Assembly: GCF_008107625.1 (NCBI RefSeq)
Contig: NZ_SDKK01000009.1
Location: 105,591-169,590, forward strand
Source: Zoogloea oleivorans
Lineage (GTDB): Bacteria > Pseudomonadota > Gammaproteobacteria > Burkholderiales > Rhodocyclaceae
Length of the DNA: 64,000 bases
Direction of reading: 5' to 3'
Positions 45,875 to 54,492 of this stretch are shown here, in pieces; position 1 is the first letter of the stretch, and every line of letters starts with the position of its first letter. The notes under the pieces were generated by a model that did not search any database, was not told the DNA's origin, and was given only the letters and a program-made list of their open reading frames with translations. The translations under genes were made by a program, and so were the position numbers.

Positions 45875-46636
45875 ATGGGCTGGGAACCGGATCGATACCT
45901 GCAGTTTTCCGATGAGCGTTTGCAGCCGGCCATCGATCTGTTGAACAGGATCCCCCTCGCGCGGTCGGAACGCATCGTGGACCTGGGCTGTGGGGCCGGC
46001 AACGTGACCCGCCTGCTCACCCAGCGCTGGCCGGAGGCTGACATCACCGGCCTCGACAGCTCGCCTGAAATGCTCGACCGCGCCCGTCGCGTTTTGCCGA
46101 CGGCGCGTTTCGAACTGAGCGGGGTCGAGCGCTGGGAGCCGGACGGGCCCCCCGATCTGCTCTTCTCCAACGCGGCGCTGCACTGGGTTGGCGATCATTC
46201 CAGCCTATTTCCGCGCCTGCTCGACAGCCTGTCGCCTGGTGGGGTGCTGGCCGTGCAGATGCCTGGCAATTTTGAGGCCCCTTCCCATCGCCTGATCCGC
46301 GAGCTCGCGGCGTCTCCTGCGTGGACTGGAAAGCTCGGCCCGGGGCGCATGGGCGCGGTATTGCCGATGGCTGACTACCAGCACATCCTTGCTCCCCGCT
46401 GCACGCGCCTGAGCTTGTGGGAGACAACTTACTGGCAGAGCATGAGCGGCCCGGCGCCGGTACTCGACTGGTTGCGTGGCACGACCCTGATCCCCTACCT
46501 TGCACCGCTGGATGATGTGACCCGTGCTGCCTTCCTTGCCGAACTGGGGGCTAGTCTCGCTGCGGCTTATCCGGCCGATGCGACAGGCACCACCCTCTTC
46601 CCCTTCCGGCGCATCTTCATCCTCGCTCAACGATGA
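45875..46636 (+). CDS. tam: trans-aconitate 2-methyltransferase
   Basis: SAM-dependent methyltransferase (253 aa; E. coli Tam is 252) that methylates trans-aconitate, an inhibitory by-product of the TCA cycle. The opening WEPDRYLQFSDERLQPA is typical of Tam. The SAM site is VDLGCGAGNVTRLL, with acidic loop GLDSSPEML and FSNAALHWV. ATG 45875 has AGGAGAG upstream; the frame is open to 45701, but that region includes the preceding terminator. Its stop overlaps the sirtuin start (ATGA). Confidence 0.92.
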   Translation: MGWEPDRYLQFSDERLQPAIDLLNRIPLARSERIVDLGCGAGNVTRLLTQRWPEADITGLDSSPEMLDRARRVLPTARFELSGVERWEPDGPPDLLFSNAALHWVGDHSSLFPRLLDSLSPGGVLAVQMPGNFEAPSHRLIRELAASPAWTGKLGPGRMGAVLPMADYQHILAPRCTRLSLWETTYWQSMSGPAPVLDWLRGTTLIPYLAPLDDVTRAAFLAELGASLAAAYPADATGTTLFPFRRIFILAQR

Positions 46637-47475
46637 ACCCCGCCCTGAACGCCCTCTTTGCCGAAGCTGCGCAACGCATTGCCGGTGCCGATGGTGTGCT
46701 CATCACCGCTGGTGCGGGAATGGGCGTGGACTCCGGGCTGCCCGACTTTCGCGGCAACTCCGGTTTGTGGCGCGCTTATCCGGCCCTTGGCAGTGCCCGT
46801 ATCGCTTTCGAGGAGATCGCCTGTCCGGATGCCTTCCTGCGTAGCCCGACTCTCGCGTGGGGTTTTTACGGACACCGCCTGAACCTGTATCGGCGAACCG
46901 TCCCGCACCGGGGGTTTGCGATTCTGCAGGAGATCGCCAGCCGCCTGAGCCACGGCAGCTTCGTGTTCACCTCCAATGTGGACGGCCAGTTTCAGCGGGC
47001 CGGTTTTGCGGAGGCCACTGTGTGTGAGGTGCACGGTTCTCTGAATCACCTCCAGTGCATCGGTGCTTGCGGCGGAGTGATTACGCCGGCTGACGATTTT
47101 GTTCCGGAGGTTGACGAAGCGGCCTGCCTGTTGCGCTCACCGCTGCCCCGCTGTCCGATCTGCAATGACCTGCTGCGCCCCAATGTATTGATGTTCGGCG
47201 ACTGGGGCTGGCTGTCGGGGCGAACGGCGGTCCAGCGGCAGCACCTGACGCGTTGGCTGCAGTCTACATCACGCCCGGTGGTCATCGAGATTGGTGCCGG
47301 CACTCATGTGCCCACTGTGCGCAGCTTCAGCGAGACACTCGGTGAGCCACTGATCCGCATCAACCCCACCGAACCGGAAATTCCCGGCCGTGGTGTCAGT
47401 CTGCCCCTCGGCGGGCTTGCTGCACTGTCCGGCATTCGCGCTGCGCTTGTCGCGCTCAACTTCTTGACAGACTGA
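46633..47475 (+). CDS. SIR2-family NAD-dependent protein deacylase
   Basis: Sirtuin-type enzyme (280 aa) with the NAD-binding signature GAGMGVDSGLPDFRG (about residues 27-41), TSNVDGQF in place of the common TQNID, catalytic His134 (EVHGS) and a zinc module of Cys142, Cys146, Cys174 and Cys177. The C-terminal Rossmann segment EIGAGTHVPTVR closes the site. It removes acyl groups from lysines or acts in related NAD chemistry. The start overlaps the end of tam by four bases, so the pair is translationally coupled. A parS centromere site lies just after its stop. Confidence 0.9.
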   Translation: MNPALNALFAEAAQRIAGADGVLITAGAGMGVDSGLPDFRGNSGLWRAYPALGSARIAFEEIACPDAFLRSPTLAWGFYGHRLNLYRRTVPHRGFAILQEIASRLSHGSFVFTSNVDGQFQRAGFAEATVCEVHGSLNHLQCIGACGGVITPADDFVPEVDEAACLLRSPLPRCPICNDLLRPNVLMFGDWGWLSGRTAVQRQHLTRWLQSTSRPVVIEIGAGTHVPTVRSFSETLGEPLIRINPTEPEIPGRGVSLPLGGLAALSGIRAALVALNFLTD

Positions 47476-47482
47476 GCCTTCT

Positions 47483-47498
47483 TGTTTCACGTGAAACA
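47483..47498. other. parS centromere site 1
   Basis: TGTTTCACGTGAAACA, a perfect 16-bp palindrome that fully matches the ParB-binding consensus TGTTNCACGTGAAACA. It lies in the 29-base gap between the sirtuin stop and the TSUP permease start, about 6.9 kb from dnaA. Neither parA nor parB is in the window. Confidence 0.93.
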
Positions 47499-47504
47499 CT
47501 GCTG

Positions 47505-48269
47505 ATGGATTTGCCTTTGTTGCTGCTTGCGCTCGGCGCTTTTTGTGCCGGCCTGGTCGACGCCGTGGTGGGTGGTGGCGGTCTCATTCAGATACCGATG
47601 CTGTTTTCGGCCTACCCTCAGGCGTTGCCGGCAACCCTCTTTGGCACCAACAAGCTGGCCAGTGTTTTTGGGACCACCAGTGCTGCCATTCAGTATGGAC
47701 GACGTCTGGCAATTCCGTGGCGGGCAGCAGCTCCCGCCGCAGGTACCGCTGCGCTGGGTTCGTGGCTCGGGGCGCAAGCTGTTGTTTTATTTCCGCCCGC
47801 TGCGCTGCGCCCGTTGATTCTGATGCTGCTGATTTTGGTCGCCATCTACACGTTCGTACGCAAGGATTTTGGGGTCATTCACCAGCGCCTCAGTGACCCC
47901 TCCCGCGAGTTGCGTCTGGCGATCCTGATTGGTGCGCTGATCGGCTTTTACGACGGCTTCTTCGGCCCCGGGACCGGCAGCTTTCTGATCTTTCTGTTTA
48001 TCCGCTTTCTTGGCATGGATTTCCTGCACGCCTCCGTGTCAGCCAAGATCGTCAACGTGAGCACCAATCTTGCGGCCCTTGCTGTCTTCGTATTCCATGG
48101 CCAGGTGTTGTGGCAGGTTGCTGCGCTGATGGCTTGCTGCAACCTGCTGGGCTCGCGCGTCGGGGCCGCCCTCGCCCTGCGTCACGGCGCGGTTTTTATC
48201 CGCAAGGCTTTCCTTGTGGTCGTGGTGGTGCTGATCTTGTGCTTCAGTGTCGACACTTTTTTGTATTGA
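47505..48269 (+). CDS. TSUP-family (TauE/SafE) membrane permease
   Basis: Inner-membrane permease (254 aa, about eight helices) of the sulfite exporter TauE/SafE family, transporting sulfur-containing anions or similar small molecules. The first repeat has the FCAGLVDAVVGGGGLIQIP signature and the second repeat GFYDGFFGPGTGSFLIF. ATG 47505 follows the parS site by six bases. No ribosome site of normal strength is apparent because the parS palindrome occupies its place. The downstream gene starts 15 bases after its stop, overlapping a second parS site. Confidence 0.92.
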   Translation: MDLPLLLLALGAFCAGLVDAVVGGGGLIQIPMLFSAYPQALPATLFGTNKLASVFGTTSAAIQYGRRLAIPWRAAAPAAGTAALGSWLGAQAVVLFPPAALRPLILMLLILVAIYTFVRKDFGVIHQRLSDPSRELRLAILIGALIGFYDGFFGPGTGSFLIFLFIRFLGMDFLHASVSAKIVNVSTNLAALAVFVFHGQVLWQVAALMACCNLLGSRVGAALALRHGAVFIRKAFLVVVVVLILCFSVDTFLY

Positions 48270-48275
48270 CAGGAG

Positions 48276-48291
48276 TGTTCCACGTGAAACA
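48276..48291. other. parS centromere site 2, overlapping a start codon
   Basis: TGTTCCACGTGAAACA, identical to the classical parS consensus. The GTG at 48284-48286 in its right half is also the start codon of the spermidine-synthase-like gene, which reads GTG AAA CAG. It is 793 bases from parS site 1. Confidence 0.93.
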
Positions 48292-49147
48292 GTCCGATGC
48301 TGTCGTCGTTCCTCTCGCCACTGATATCGGGCTCGCGATTCGTCGCCAGGCGCCAGTCCACGAGACGACGAGTGCCTGCCAGCACATCGCGGTGGAAAGG
48401 AGTGCCACCTTCGGTCGTCTCTATCGTCTCGATGGCGATGCAATGGCCGCCGAGGCCGACGAGTTCATGCTTCACGAAAGCCTGGTCCACCTCCCCGCCC
48501 TTAGTCATCCGGGGCCGGCAAGTGCCCTGATCCTCGGCGGGGGCGATGGCGCCTCGGCTCGTGAACTCCTCAAGCATCCGAGTGTGATGCGCATCCTGGT
48601 GGCTGAGCTCGATCCCGACGTCGTTCGCGTGGTGAGCGACAAGATTCCGACGCTGCCCGCCGGTGCCTTCGACAACCCCCGCGTTGTACTGCGTCTCGGC
48701 GACGCCGCCGACACCCTGCGCATGGCACAGCAGGCCGGCGAGCGTTTCGATCTGATCCTGTTCGATCTAACCGAAGCCGATGATCCGGCCTGTGCCCATC
48801 TGCATGGCGACGATTTTCTGCGCCTGTGCGCGGCCAGCCTGACGCCCCGGGGTATGATCCACGTCCAGCTTGGTTCGCCCTTTTACCAGCCGCACAAGAG
48901 CGCCGCCCTGCATCAGCGTCTGCGCGCCGTTTTTCCCTCGGTACGCACCAGCCTGATCAGCGTGCCTCTTTATGGCGGCCCCTGGCTCCTGGCCTGCGCC
49001 AGCCTCCTTGAACCGCGGGATGACAGCGCGGCAAGCCTCGACACCCGCCTGGCCGAACGGCGAATCACCGGTCTGCGTTATTACAATCCGGTCCTGCATC
49101 ACGCCAGCCAGGTCCTGCCTAACTACATTCGCGAGCTCCTCGCCTGA
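48284..49147 (+). CDS. spermidine-synthase-like methyl/aminopropyltransferase
   Basis: A 287-residue Rossmann-fold protein of the spermidine synthase (SpeE) type. It has the N-terminal beta region QHIAVERSATFGRLYRLDGD with DEFMLHESLVHLP, the nucleotide-binding loop LILGGGDGASAREL, the acidic residue in ELDPDVV, and the LFDLTEADDP segment equivalent to the catalytic-Asp region. GTG 48284 has AGGAG eight bases upstream and lies inside a parS site; the frame is open to 48110, but that would overlap the TSUP gene. No speD or speC is nearby, so true polyamine synthesis is uncertain. Confidence 0.87.
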   Translation: MKQSDAVVVPLATDIGLAIRRQAPVHETTSACQHIAVERSATFGRLYRLDGDAMAAEADEFMLHESLVHLPALSHPGPASALILGGGDGASARELLKHPSVMRILVAELDPDVVRVVSDKIPTLPAGAFDNPRVVLRLGDAADTLRMAQQAGERFDLILFDLTEADDPACAHLHGDDFLRLCAASLTPRGMIHVQLGSPFYQPHKSAALHQRLRAVFPSVRTSLISVPLYGGPWLLACASLLEPRDDSAASLDTRLAERRITGLRYYNPVLHHASQVLPNYIRELLA

Positions 49148-49152
49148 AGCCC

Positions 49153-50478
49153 ATGCACACTCGTCCCCGCTCCCATCCCGGTACCGCTGCTCCCGTCCTG
49201 CCCGAAGACAGCCTCGCCTACGCATTGCTCACCACCGCCCAGCTCGTGGCCGACGTGGTCGCCGGTGGCACCCTGACCGAGTCCCTCGCCAAGCTGTGGA
49301 TCGCCCGTCCGGCCACCCCGCCGGGCGTGCGCGGTGCCATTCTCGATCTCGCCTACGGCACCCTGCGGGACTTCGGTCGTCAGGACTTCATCCTCGACAA
49401 GCTGCTCCAGAAGCCCTTGCAGGAGCCGGTCCAGTCGCTGTTGCGGGTGGCTCTGCATCGTCTGGATACACGTCCTGACACCGCCCACACCACGGTCGAT
49501 CAGGCTGTCAGTGCGGCGGCAACGGTGCTCGGCGGCAACTTCAAAGGCGTCGCCAATGGTGTCCTGCGCAATGCCCTGCGTCAGGCTGTCGACCTCAACA
49601 AGGCTGCCGATGCCGACATGGTTTCCGAGTTTCGGCACCCGGCCTGGTGGATCCGCCGTATCCGCACTCAGTACCCGGACAACTGGCGCAGCATTCTTGC
49701 CGCCGGCAATACCCACCCGCCGATGGCCCTGCGCATCAACCCGCTGCGTGCTACCCGCGATGAAACCCTGGAGAGTTTTGCCGAGGCCGAGTTGCCGGTT
49801 TGCGTGTTGCCCAATGGCGCCCTGTTGCTCGAACGCCCGGTGCCGGTAGCCCGCATCCCCGGCTTTGTCGAAGGCTGTGTCAGTGTGCAGGATGCCGGTG
49901 CCCAGTACGCCGCCCTGCATCTGGACCTGGCCGATGGCCAGCGCGTCCTCGACGCCTGTGCGGCGCCCGGCGGCAAAACGGCCCACATCCTCGAAAGCGC
50001 CGACGTCATGCTGACGGCGCTCGACACCGATCCGGCTCGCGCACGTCGCGTCAGCGAGAACCTCGATCGCCTCGGTCTCAAGGCCAACGTAAAGACCGCC
50101 GATTGCCGGGATCTCAACCGCTGGTGGAACGGCCGTCCCTTCGACCGCATCCTGGCCGACGTTCCCTGCTCCGCCTCTGGCGTGGTGCGCCGCAATCCGG
50201 ACATCAAGTGGCTGCGCCGCTCCGACGACATCGCCCGCTTCGCTGCCCAGCAGAAAGAGATCCTTGAAGCCTTGTGGCAGGTCCTCGCGCCGGGTGGCAA
50301 AATGCTCTATGTCACCTGCTCGGTGTTTGCCGAAGAAAACCGGGAGCAGATCGCCGGATTTGCGGCCCGTCATCCCGACTGTCGCCGCCTGTCCATTGCC
50401 GACCAGCCCGACTGCCAGTACTTGCCTTGCGCCGAACATGACGGATTCTTCTACTCCCTGCTCGAAAAAACCCCCTGA
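49153..50478 (+). CDS. rsmB: 16S rRNA (cytosine-967-C5)-methyltransferase
   Basis: RsmB/Sun-type RNA methyltransferase (441 aa). The N-terminal NusB-like RNA-binding domain is at about residues 20-150 (VRGAILDLAYGTLRDFGRQD). The SAM-binding methyltransferase domain has DACAAPGGKTAHILE and ALDTDPARARRV, and the two catalytic cysteines of m5C enzymes are Cys339 (DVPCSASG) and Cys389 (VTCSVF). It starts five bases after the preceding stop and its 3' end overlaps the DUF4390 gene by 41 bases. That coupling is seen in many betaproteobacteria. Confidence 0.94.
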   Translation: MHTRPRSHPGTAAPVLPEDSLAYALLTTAQLVADVVAGGTLTESLAKLWIARPATPPGVRGAILDLAYGTLRDFGRQDFILDKLLQKPLQEPVQSLLRVALHRLDTRPDTAHTTVDQAVSAAATVLGGNFKGVANGVLRNALRQAVDLNKAADADMVSEFRHPAWWIRRIRTQYPDNWRSILAAGNTHPPMALRINPLRATRDETLESFAEAELPVCVLPNGALLLERPVPVARIPGFVEGCVSVQDAGAQYAALHLDLADGQRVLDACAAPGGKTAHILESADVMLTALDTDPARARRVSENLDRLGLKANVKTADCRDLNRWWNGRPFDRILADVPCSASGVVRRNPDIKWLRRSDDIARFAAQQKEILEALWQVLAPGGKMLYVTCSVFAEENREQIAGFAARHPDCRRLSIADQPDCQYLPCAEHDGFFYSLLEKTP

Positions 50479-51055
50479 GCGTCGCCGCTTTCTGCAGCAG
50501 GCCGGCGGCCTTGCTGCGGGGGCATGGCTCGCTCTCGGCGCCGCGTCGGTTCGTGCTGCCGAAGCGGAGATTCGTGCGGCCTCGATCATCCCGAGTGACG
50601 ACCAGTACATCCTCAACGTCGATATCGCCGCCGAGCTGACGCCCCTGCTTGCCGACGTGGTGGCCCGCGGGGTGTCGCTCTACTTCGTTACCGAGTTCGA
50701 ACTGAGTGCCTCACGCTGGTACTGGCTCGACGAGGAAGTCGTCAGCAAGACCCTGACCTACCGTCTCTCCTACCAGTCCCTCACCCGCCAGTACCGTCTC
50801 ACCACTGGCGCCCTGCATCAGAATTTCGGTAGTGCCGAAGAGGCGCTGCGCACCATGCTGCGCATCCGCAACTGGGGCATTGCCGACCGCAACGCCCTGC
50901 GCATCGGGCGCAGCTACAACGCTTCGCTGCGCTTCCGCCTGGACGTCGGTGAGCTGCCCAAGCCACTGCAGGTCAGCGCCTTCGGGCGCAAGGACTGGAA
51001 CCTCTCCAGCGACTGGTATCGGTGGACTTTCGTCGCGGCCCGGGAAGCCAAATGA
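50438..51055 (+). CDS. DUF4390 protein with Tat-type signal
   Basis: A 205-residue exported protein of the DUF4390 family, function unknown. The N-terminus has a twin-arginine motif (ERRRFLQQAGG) followed by the hydrophobic segment LAAGAWLALGAASVRA, consistent with Tat export. The mature domain (AEIRAASIIPSDDQYILNVD, and YRLSYQSLTRQYRL) is beta-rich. ATG 50438 lies inside rsmB; the stop overlaps the kinase start (ATGA). Its constant position before NtrY-like kinases suggests a periplasmic partner or input for that kinase, which is inference. Confidence 0.85.
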   Translation: MTDSSTPCSKKPPERRRFLQQAGGLAAGAWLALGAASVRAAEAEIRAASIIPSDDQYILNVDIAAELTPLLADVVARGVSLYFVTEFELSASRWYWLDEEVVSKTLTYRLSYQSLTRQYRLTTGALHQNFGSAEEALRTMLRIRNWGIADRNALRIGRSYNASLRFRLDVGELPKPLQVSAFGRKDWNLSSDWYRWTFVAAREAK

Positions 51056-53178
51056 GACCCACCGCCCTCGTCGTAGCCGCGGCCATCGCTGGCATCCTGC
51101 TCTTCCTGCTCGCCACCGCCAGCGCCAATACGCCCCTTTTTGCGCGCAATTACACGTTGCTGCTGGGCCTCAACGGCATCATTGCCGTGGGGCTGGCGAG
51201 CCTTGTCTTCGTCCAGTTGCGGGGCCTGTGGCGCGAGTACCGGGCACGTCGTTTTGGCTCCCGCCTCAAGCTGCGCCTGATGGCCATTTTCGCCGCCATG
51301 GCGGTGGTGCCGGGCGTGCTGGTGTATGCGGTGTCCCTGCAGTTCGCCGTCAAGAGCATCGAGTCGTGGTTCAACGTGCGCGTCGATGCGGCGCTCGAAA
51401 GCGGCCTTCAGCTCGGCCGCACCAGCCTCGACATCCTGCTTACCGAACTTGCTTCCAAGGCCGATCAGATCGCCCTTGAACTGGAGGTCGCCCCGCAGAT
51501 TCGCTCCCCGTTGCTCAACCAGTTGCGCGAGCGCAGCAGTGTTGAATCGGCGACGGTCTTCTCGCCGGCGGGCAAGATCATCGCCACTGCCGATACCCAG
51601 CTCGACACCCTGATGCCCGAGCAGCCGACCGGCAGCCAGCTCCGCCAGGCACGCCAGACCTACGGTTACCGGGCCGTGGAGGGCAACGCCAGCGACGGGC
51701 TGGTGCTGCGCGTCATCGTGCCGATTCCTGCTCGCCGTCTCGGCGAGCCGCAGTTGCTCCAGCTGACCCAGGGGGTCCCGCGTTCCTTCTCGATGCATGC
51801 GGCCAGTGTCGAGGCCGTGCACCGGGATTACCAGGAGCTGTCCCTGGCCCGCAACGGCCTGAAGCGCATCTACACGCTGACCCTCACACTCACTCTGCTG
51901 CTGGCGCTGTTCGCCGCGGTGGCCGTTGCCTTCGTGCTCACCCAGCGCCTGGCCGCCCCGCTGTTCATCCTGGCCGAAGGCACCCAGGCTGTTGCCGCTG
52001 GTGACTTCAGTCCGCGTCAGGCCCTCCCCGCCCGCGACGAACTCGGTGTGCTGACCCAGTCCTTCAACCAGATGACCCGCCAACTCGAAGACGCCCGTGC
52101 CCAGGCCGAGAGCAACCGGGCCGCCGTCGAACGCAACCGCGCCTACCTGGAAGGCGTGCTCGCCAACCTCTCGGCCGGGGTGCTGGCCTTCTCGCCGGAC
52201 GGTCATCTGCGGGCCGCCAACCACGGTGCGATGACCATTCTCAACGACCAGCTGGACGGCTACGAAAGGGTTCGCCTGAACGACTGGGAAGACCATCTCA
52301 TCTTCCGTAATGCCCTTGTCGAAGGCTTCGAGGCACCCGAGCCGGACTGGAACCGGCAGATCGAATTCTCCAATCCGGATGGCAGCACCCAGACCCTGCT
52401 GCTTCACGGCACGCGTCTGCCGGACGATACCGGTGGCGGCTGGGTGGTGGTTTTCGACGACATCACCCACCTCATCGCCGCCCAGCGCACGGCTGCCTGG
52501 GCCGAAGTGGCGCGTCGCCTCGCCCACGAAATCAAGAACCCGCTGACGCCCATCCAGCTGTCCGCCGAGCGCCTCCAGTTCAAGCTTGCCGACAAGCTCG
52601 ACGACGAAGGCCGGGCGATGCTCGAGCGTTCCACCACGACCATCGTCAATCAGGTCGAGGCGATGAAGAACCTGGTCAACGCCTTCCGCGACTACGCCCG
52701 CATGCCGACCCCAGTGATGGCGCCCCTCGAACTCAACGCCCTGGTGCGCGAGGTGCTGGTGCTCTATGAAGGCTCGCCGGTGATGATCCATGCCGAACTC
52801 GCCGCCGAGTTGCCCCCGGTGATGGGCGACGCCACCCAGATTCGTCAGGTCATTCATAACCTGCTGCAGAACGCCGAGGACTCCCTGGCCGACCGGGACG
52901 ATCCGGAAATCCAGCTGTTAACCCGAGCCGACGCCCGCCGGGTAGACTTGATCCTGCGCGACAACGGGGCCGGTTTTCCGCCTGAAATCCTGTCCCGTGC
53001 TTTCGAGCCCTATGTGACCACCAAGACCCGCGGCACCGGTCTTGGTCTGGCCATCGTCAAGAAGATCATCGACGAACACGAGGGCGAGATCCGTCTCGCC
53101 AACCGCGAAGCCGGCGGTGCGGAAATCCGCATCCGCCTGCGCAGCGCCCCTCACTCAGAGTCCAGTGCCCATGGCTAA
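51052..53178 (+). CDS. NtrY-like sensor histidine kinase
   Basis: Membrane sensor kinase (708 aa) of the NtrY type. Two N-terminal helices (TALVVAAAIAGILLFLLA and NYTLLLGLNGIIAVGLA), a third near residues 80-100, a periplasmic region, another helix at about 278-302, a HAMP domain and a PAS domain (about 360-470) precede HisKA with His492 (RRLAHEIKNPLTPIQ). The HATPase domain follows (NLLQNAEDSL, DNGAGFP, GTGLGLAIVKKI). The start overlaps the DUF4390 stop and the stop overlaps the response regulator start. In related bacteria NtrY/NtrX respond to redox or nitrogen state and regulate respiration and envelope genes. Confidence 0.93.
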   Translation: MRPTALVVAAAIAGILLFLLATASANTPLFARNYTLLLGLNGIIAVGLASLVFVQLRGLWREYRARRFGSRLKLRLMAIFAAMAVVPGVLVYAVSLQFAVKSIESWFNVRVDAALESGLQLGRTSLDILLTELASKADQIALELEVAPQIRSPLLNQLRERSSVESATVFSPAGKIIATADTQLDTLMPEQPTGSQLRQARQTYGYRAVEGNASDGLVLRVIVPIPARRLGEPQLLQLTQGVPRSFSMHAASVEAVHRDYQELSLARNGLKRIYTLTLTLTLLLALFAAVAVAFVLTQRLAAPLFILAEGTQAVAAGDFSPRQALPARDELGVLTQSFNQMTRQLEDARAQAESNRAAVERNRAYLEGVLANLSAGVLAFSPDGHLRAANHGAMTILNDQLDGYERVRLNDWEDHLIFRNALVEGFEAPEPDWNRQIEFSNPDGSTQTLLLHGTRLPDDTGGGWVVVFDDITHLIAAQRTAAWAEVARRLAHEIKNPLTPIQLSAERLQFKLADKLDDEGRAMLERSTTTIVNQVEAMKNLVNAFRDYARMPTPVMAPLELNALVREVLVLYEGSPVMIHAELAAELPPVMGDATQIRQVIHNLLQNAEDSLADRDDPEIQLLTRADARRVDLILRDNGAGFPPEILSRAFEPYVTTKTRGTGLGLAIVKKIIDEHEGEIRLANREAGGAEIRIRLRSAPHSESSAHG

Positions 53179-54421
53179 AATTCTCATCGTTGACGACGAA
53201 GTCGGCATCCGCGAACTCCTCTCCGAGATCCTGCGCGACGAGGGGCACGACATCCTCCTCGCCGAGAATGCCGCCGCCGCCCGGGCTGCCCGTAATGCCG
53301 CGCGGCCCGACCTCGTCCTCCTCGACATCTGGATGCCCGATACCGACGGCGTCAGCCTGCTCAAGGAATGGTCCGCCAATGGTCAGCTGAGCATGCCGGT
53401 GGTGATGATGTCCGGCCACGGCACCATCGACACCGCCGTCGAAGCGACCCGCATCGGCGCGATGGAATTCCTCGAAAAGCCGATTGCCCTGCAAAAGCTC
53501 CTCGCCGCCGTCAAGCGCGGACTGTCCCGCATCAAGCCGGCCCACGCGCCGAGCCCCCTCGGCCTCGGCGCCTTTGCGCGTTCGGCGCCACTGCGCGATC
53601 TGCGCAAGCGCCTCGAACAGATGGCCGAGAAGTCGCGCATCATCCTGCTGCGGGTGGGTCCCGGCAGCCTCGCCGAGCTGTGCGCCCGGACGCTTCAGCG
53701 GGTCGGCACCCCGTGGCTGGACCTGTCGGTGTCGTCGATGCCGCTGGAGCTCAACATCCTCGAAACTGCCCGCAACGGCCTGCTCTACGTGCCGGAGCTG
53801 ATTTACCTGTCGCGCCCCCAGCAGAAGAATCTGGTCTTCGCCATGGACCGCCTGGAGCGCCACGCCCAGACCCTGGTGGTGGCCACCGAGCATCGCCCGG
53901 AAGAACTCGTCGAGCACGGCTGGGACGAGCGCGCGCTGGCCCGCCTGTTCGAGGTTTCGCTGGCCCCGCCGGCTCTGGGTGAAATCCGTGACGAGATCCC
54001 CGAGATTGCCAGCCAGATCCTGCTGCACTACGTGGAGGCTGGCGAGGTGCCGCCCCACCGCCTGTCCTCCGCCGCCCTCAATGCCCTGCGCAACCAGGCC
54101 TGGCCCGGCGGCTATGCCGAGCTGAAGGCGGCCATCAAGTCCCTGTCCCTCGGCACGCTTGAAGAAGAGATCGGGATGGACGACGTGGCCCACCTGCTGG
54201 TCAAGAGTCCCTCGGTGGCCCTTGGTCTGCCTCTCGATCTGCCCCTGCGCGAAGCACGGGAAATCTTCGAGCGCCTGTACTTCGAACACCATCTGCAAAT
54301 CGACGGCGGCAACATGACCCGCCTCGCCGAGAAGACCGGTCTCGAACGTACCCACCTCTACCGCAAGCTCAAGCAACTCGGCATCAGCGTCGGCCGGCGC
54401 CACGAAGAAACGAACTCCTGA
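53171..54421 (+). CDS. NtrX-like response regulator with degenerate AAA+ domain
   Basis: Response regulator of 416 residues: receiver domain with Asp52 (LVLLDIWMPDTDG), conserved Ser/Lys positions (MMSGHG, FLEKPI), a central region of about 200 residues, and a Fis-type helix-turn-helix at the C-terminus (NMTRLAEKTGLERTHLYRKL). The central domain aligns in position with a sigma-54 activator AAA+ module but lacks its motifs. Walker A is reduced to RVGPGSLAE, the Walker B Asp-Glu is replaced by VPEL in LLYVPELIYLS, and no GAFTGA loop exists. It should therefore bind DNA without sigma-54 ATPase activity. ATG 53171 overlaps the kinase gene end. Confidence 0.9.
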   Translation: MAKILIVDDEVGIRELLSEILRDEGHDILLAENAAAARAARNAARPDLVLLDIWMPDTDGVSLLKEWSANGQLSMPVVMMSGHGTIDTAVEATRIGAMEFLEKPIALQKLLAAVKRGLSRIKPAHAPSPLGLGAFARSAPLRDLRKRLEQMAEKSRIILLRVGPGSLAELCARTLQRVGTPWLDLSVSSMPLELNILETARNGLLYVPELIYLSRPQQKNLVFAMDRLERHAQTLVVATEHRPEELVEHGWDERALARLFEVSLAPPALGEIRDEIPEIASQILLHYVEAGEVPPHRLSSAALNALRNQAWPGGYAELKAAIKSLSLGTLEEEIGMDDVAHLLVKSPSVALGLPLDLPLREAREIFERLYFEHHLQIDGGNMTRLAEKTGLERTHLYRKLKQLGISVGRRHEETNS

Positions 54422-54492
54422 CCGCCTTCGCGGCAGTTCCACAAACCCAACACAAGGCGGCTCGCGGTGCCTCGCCCGGGCTGGACGACACC

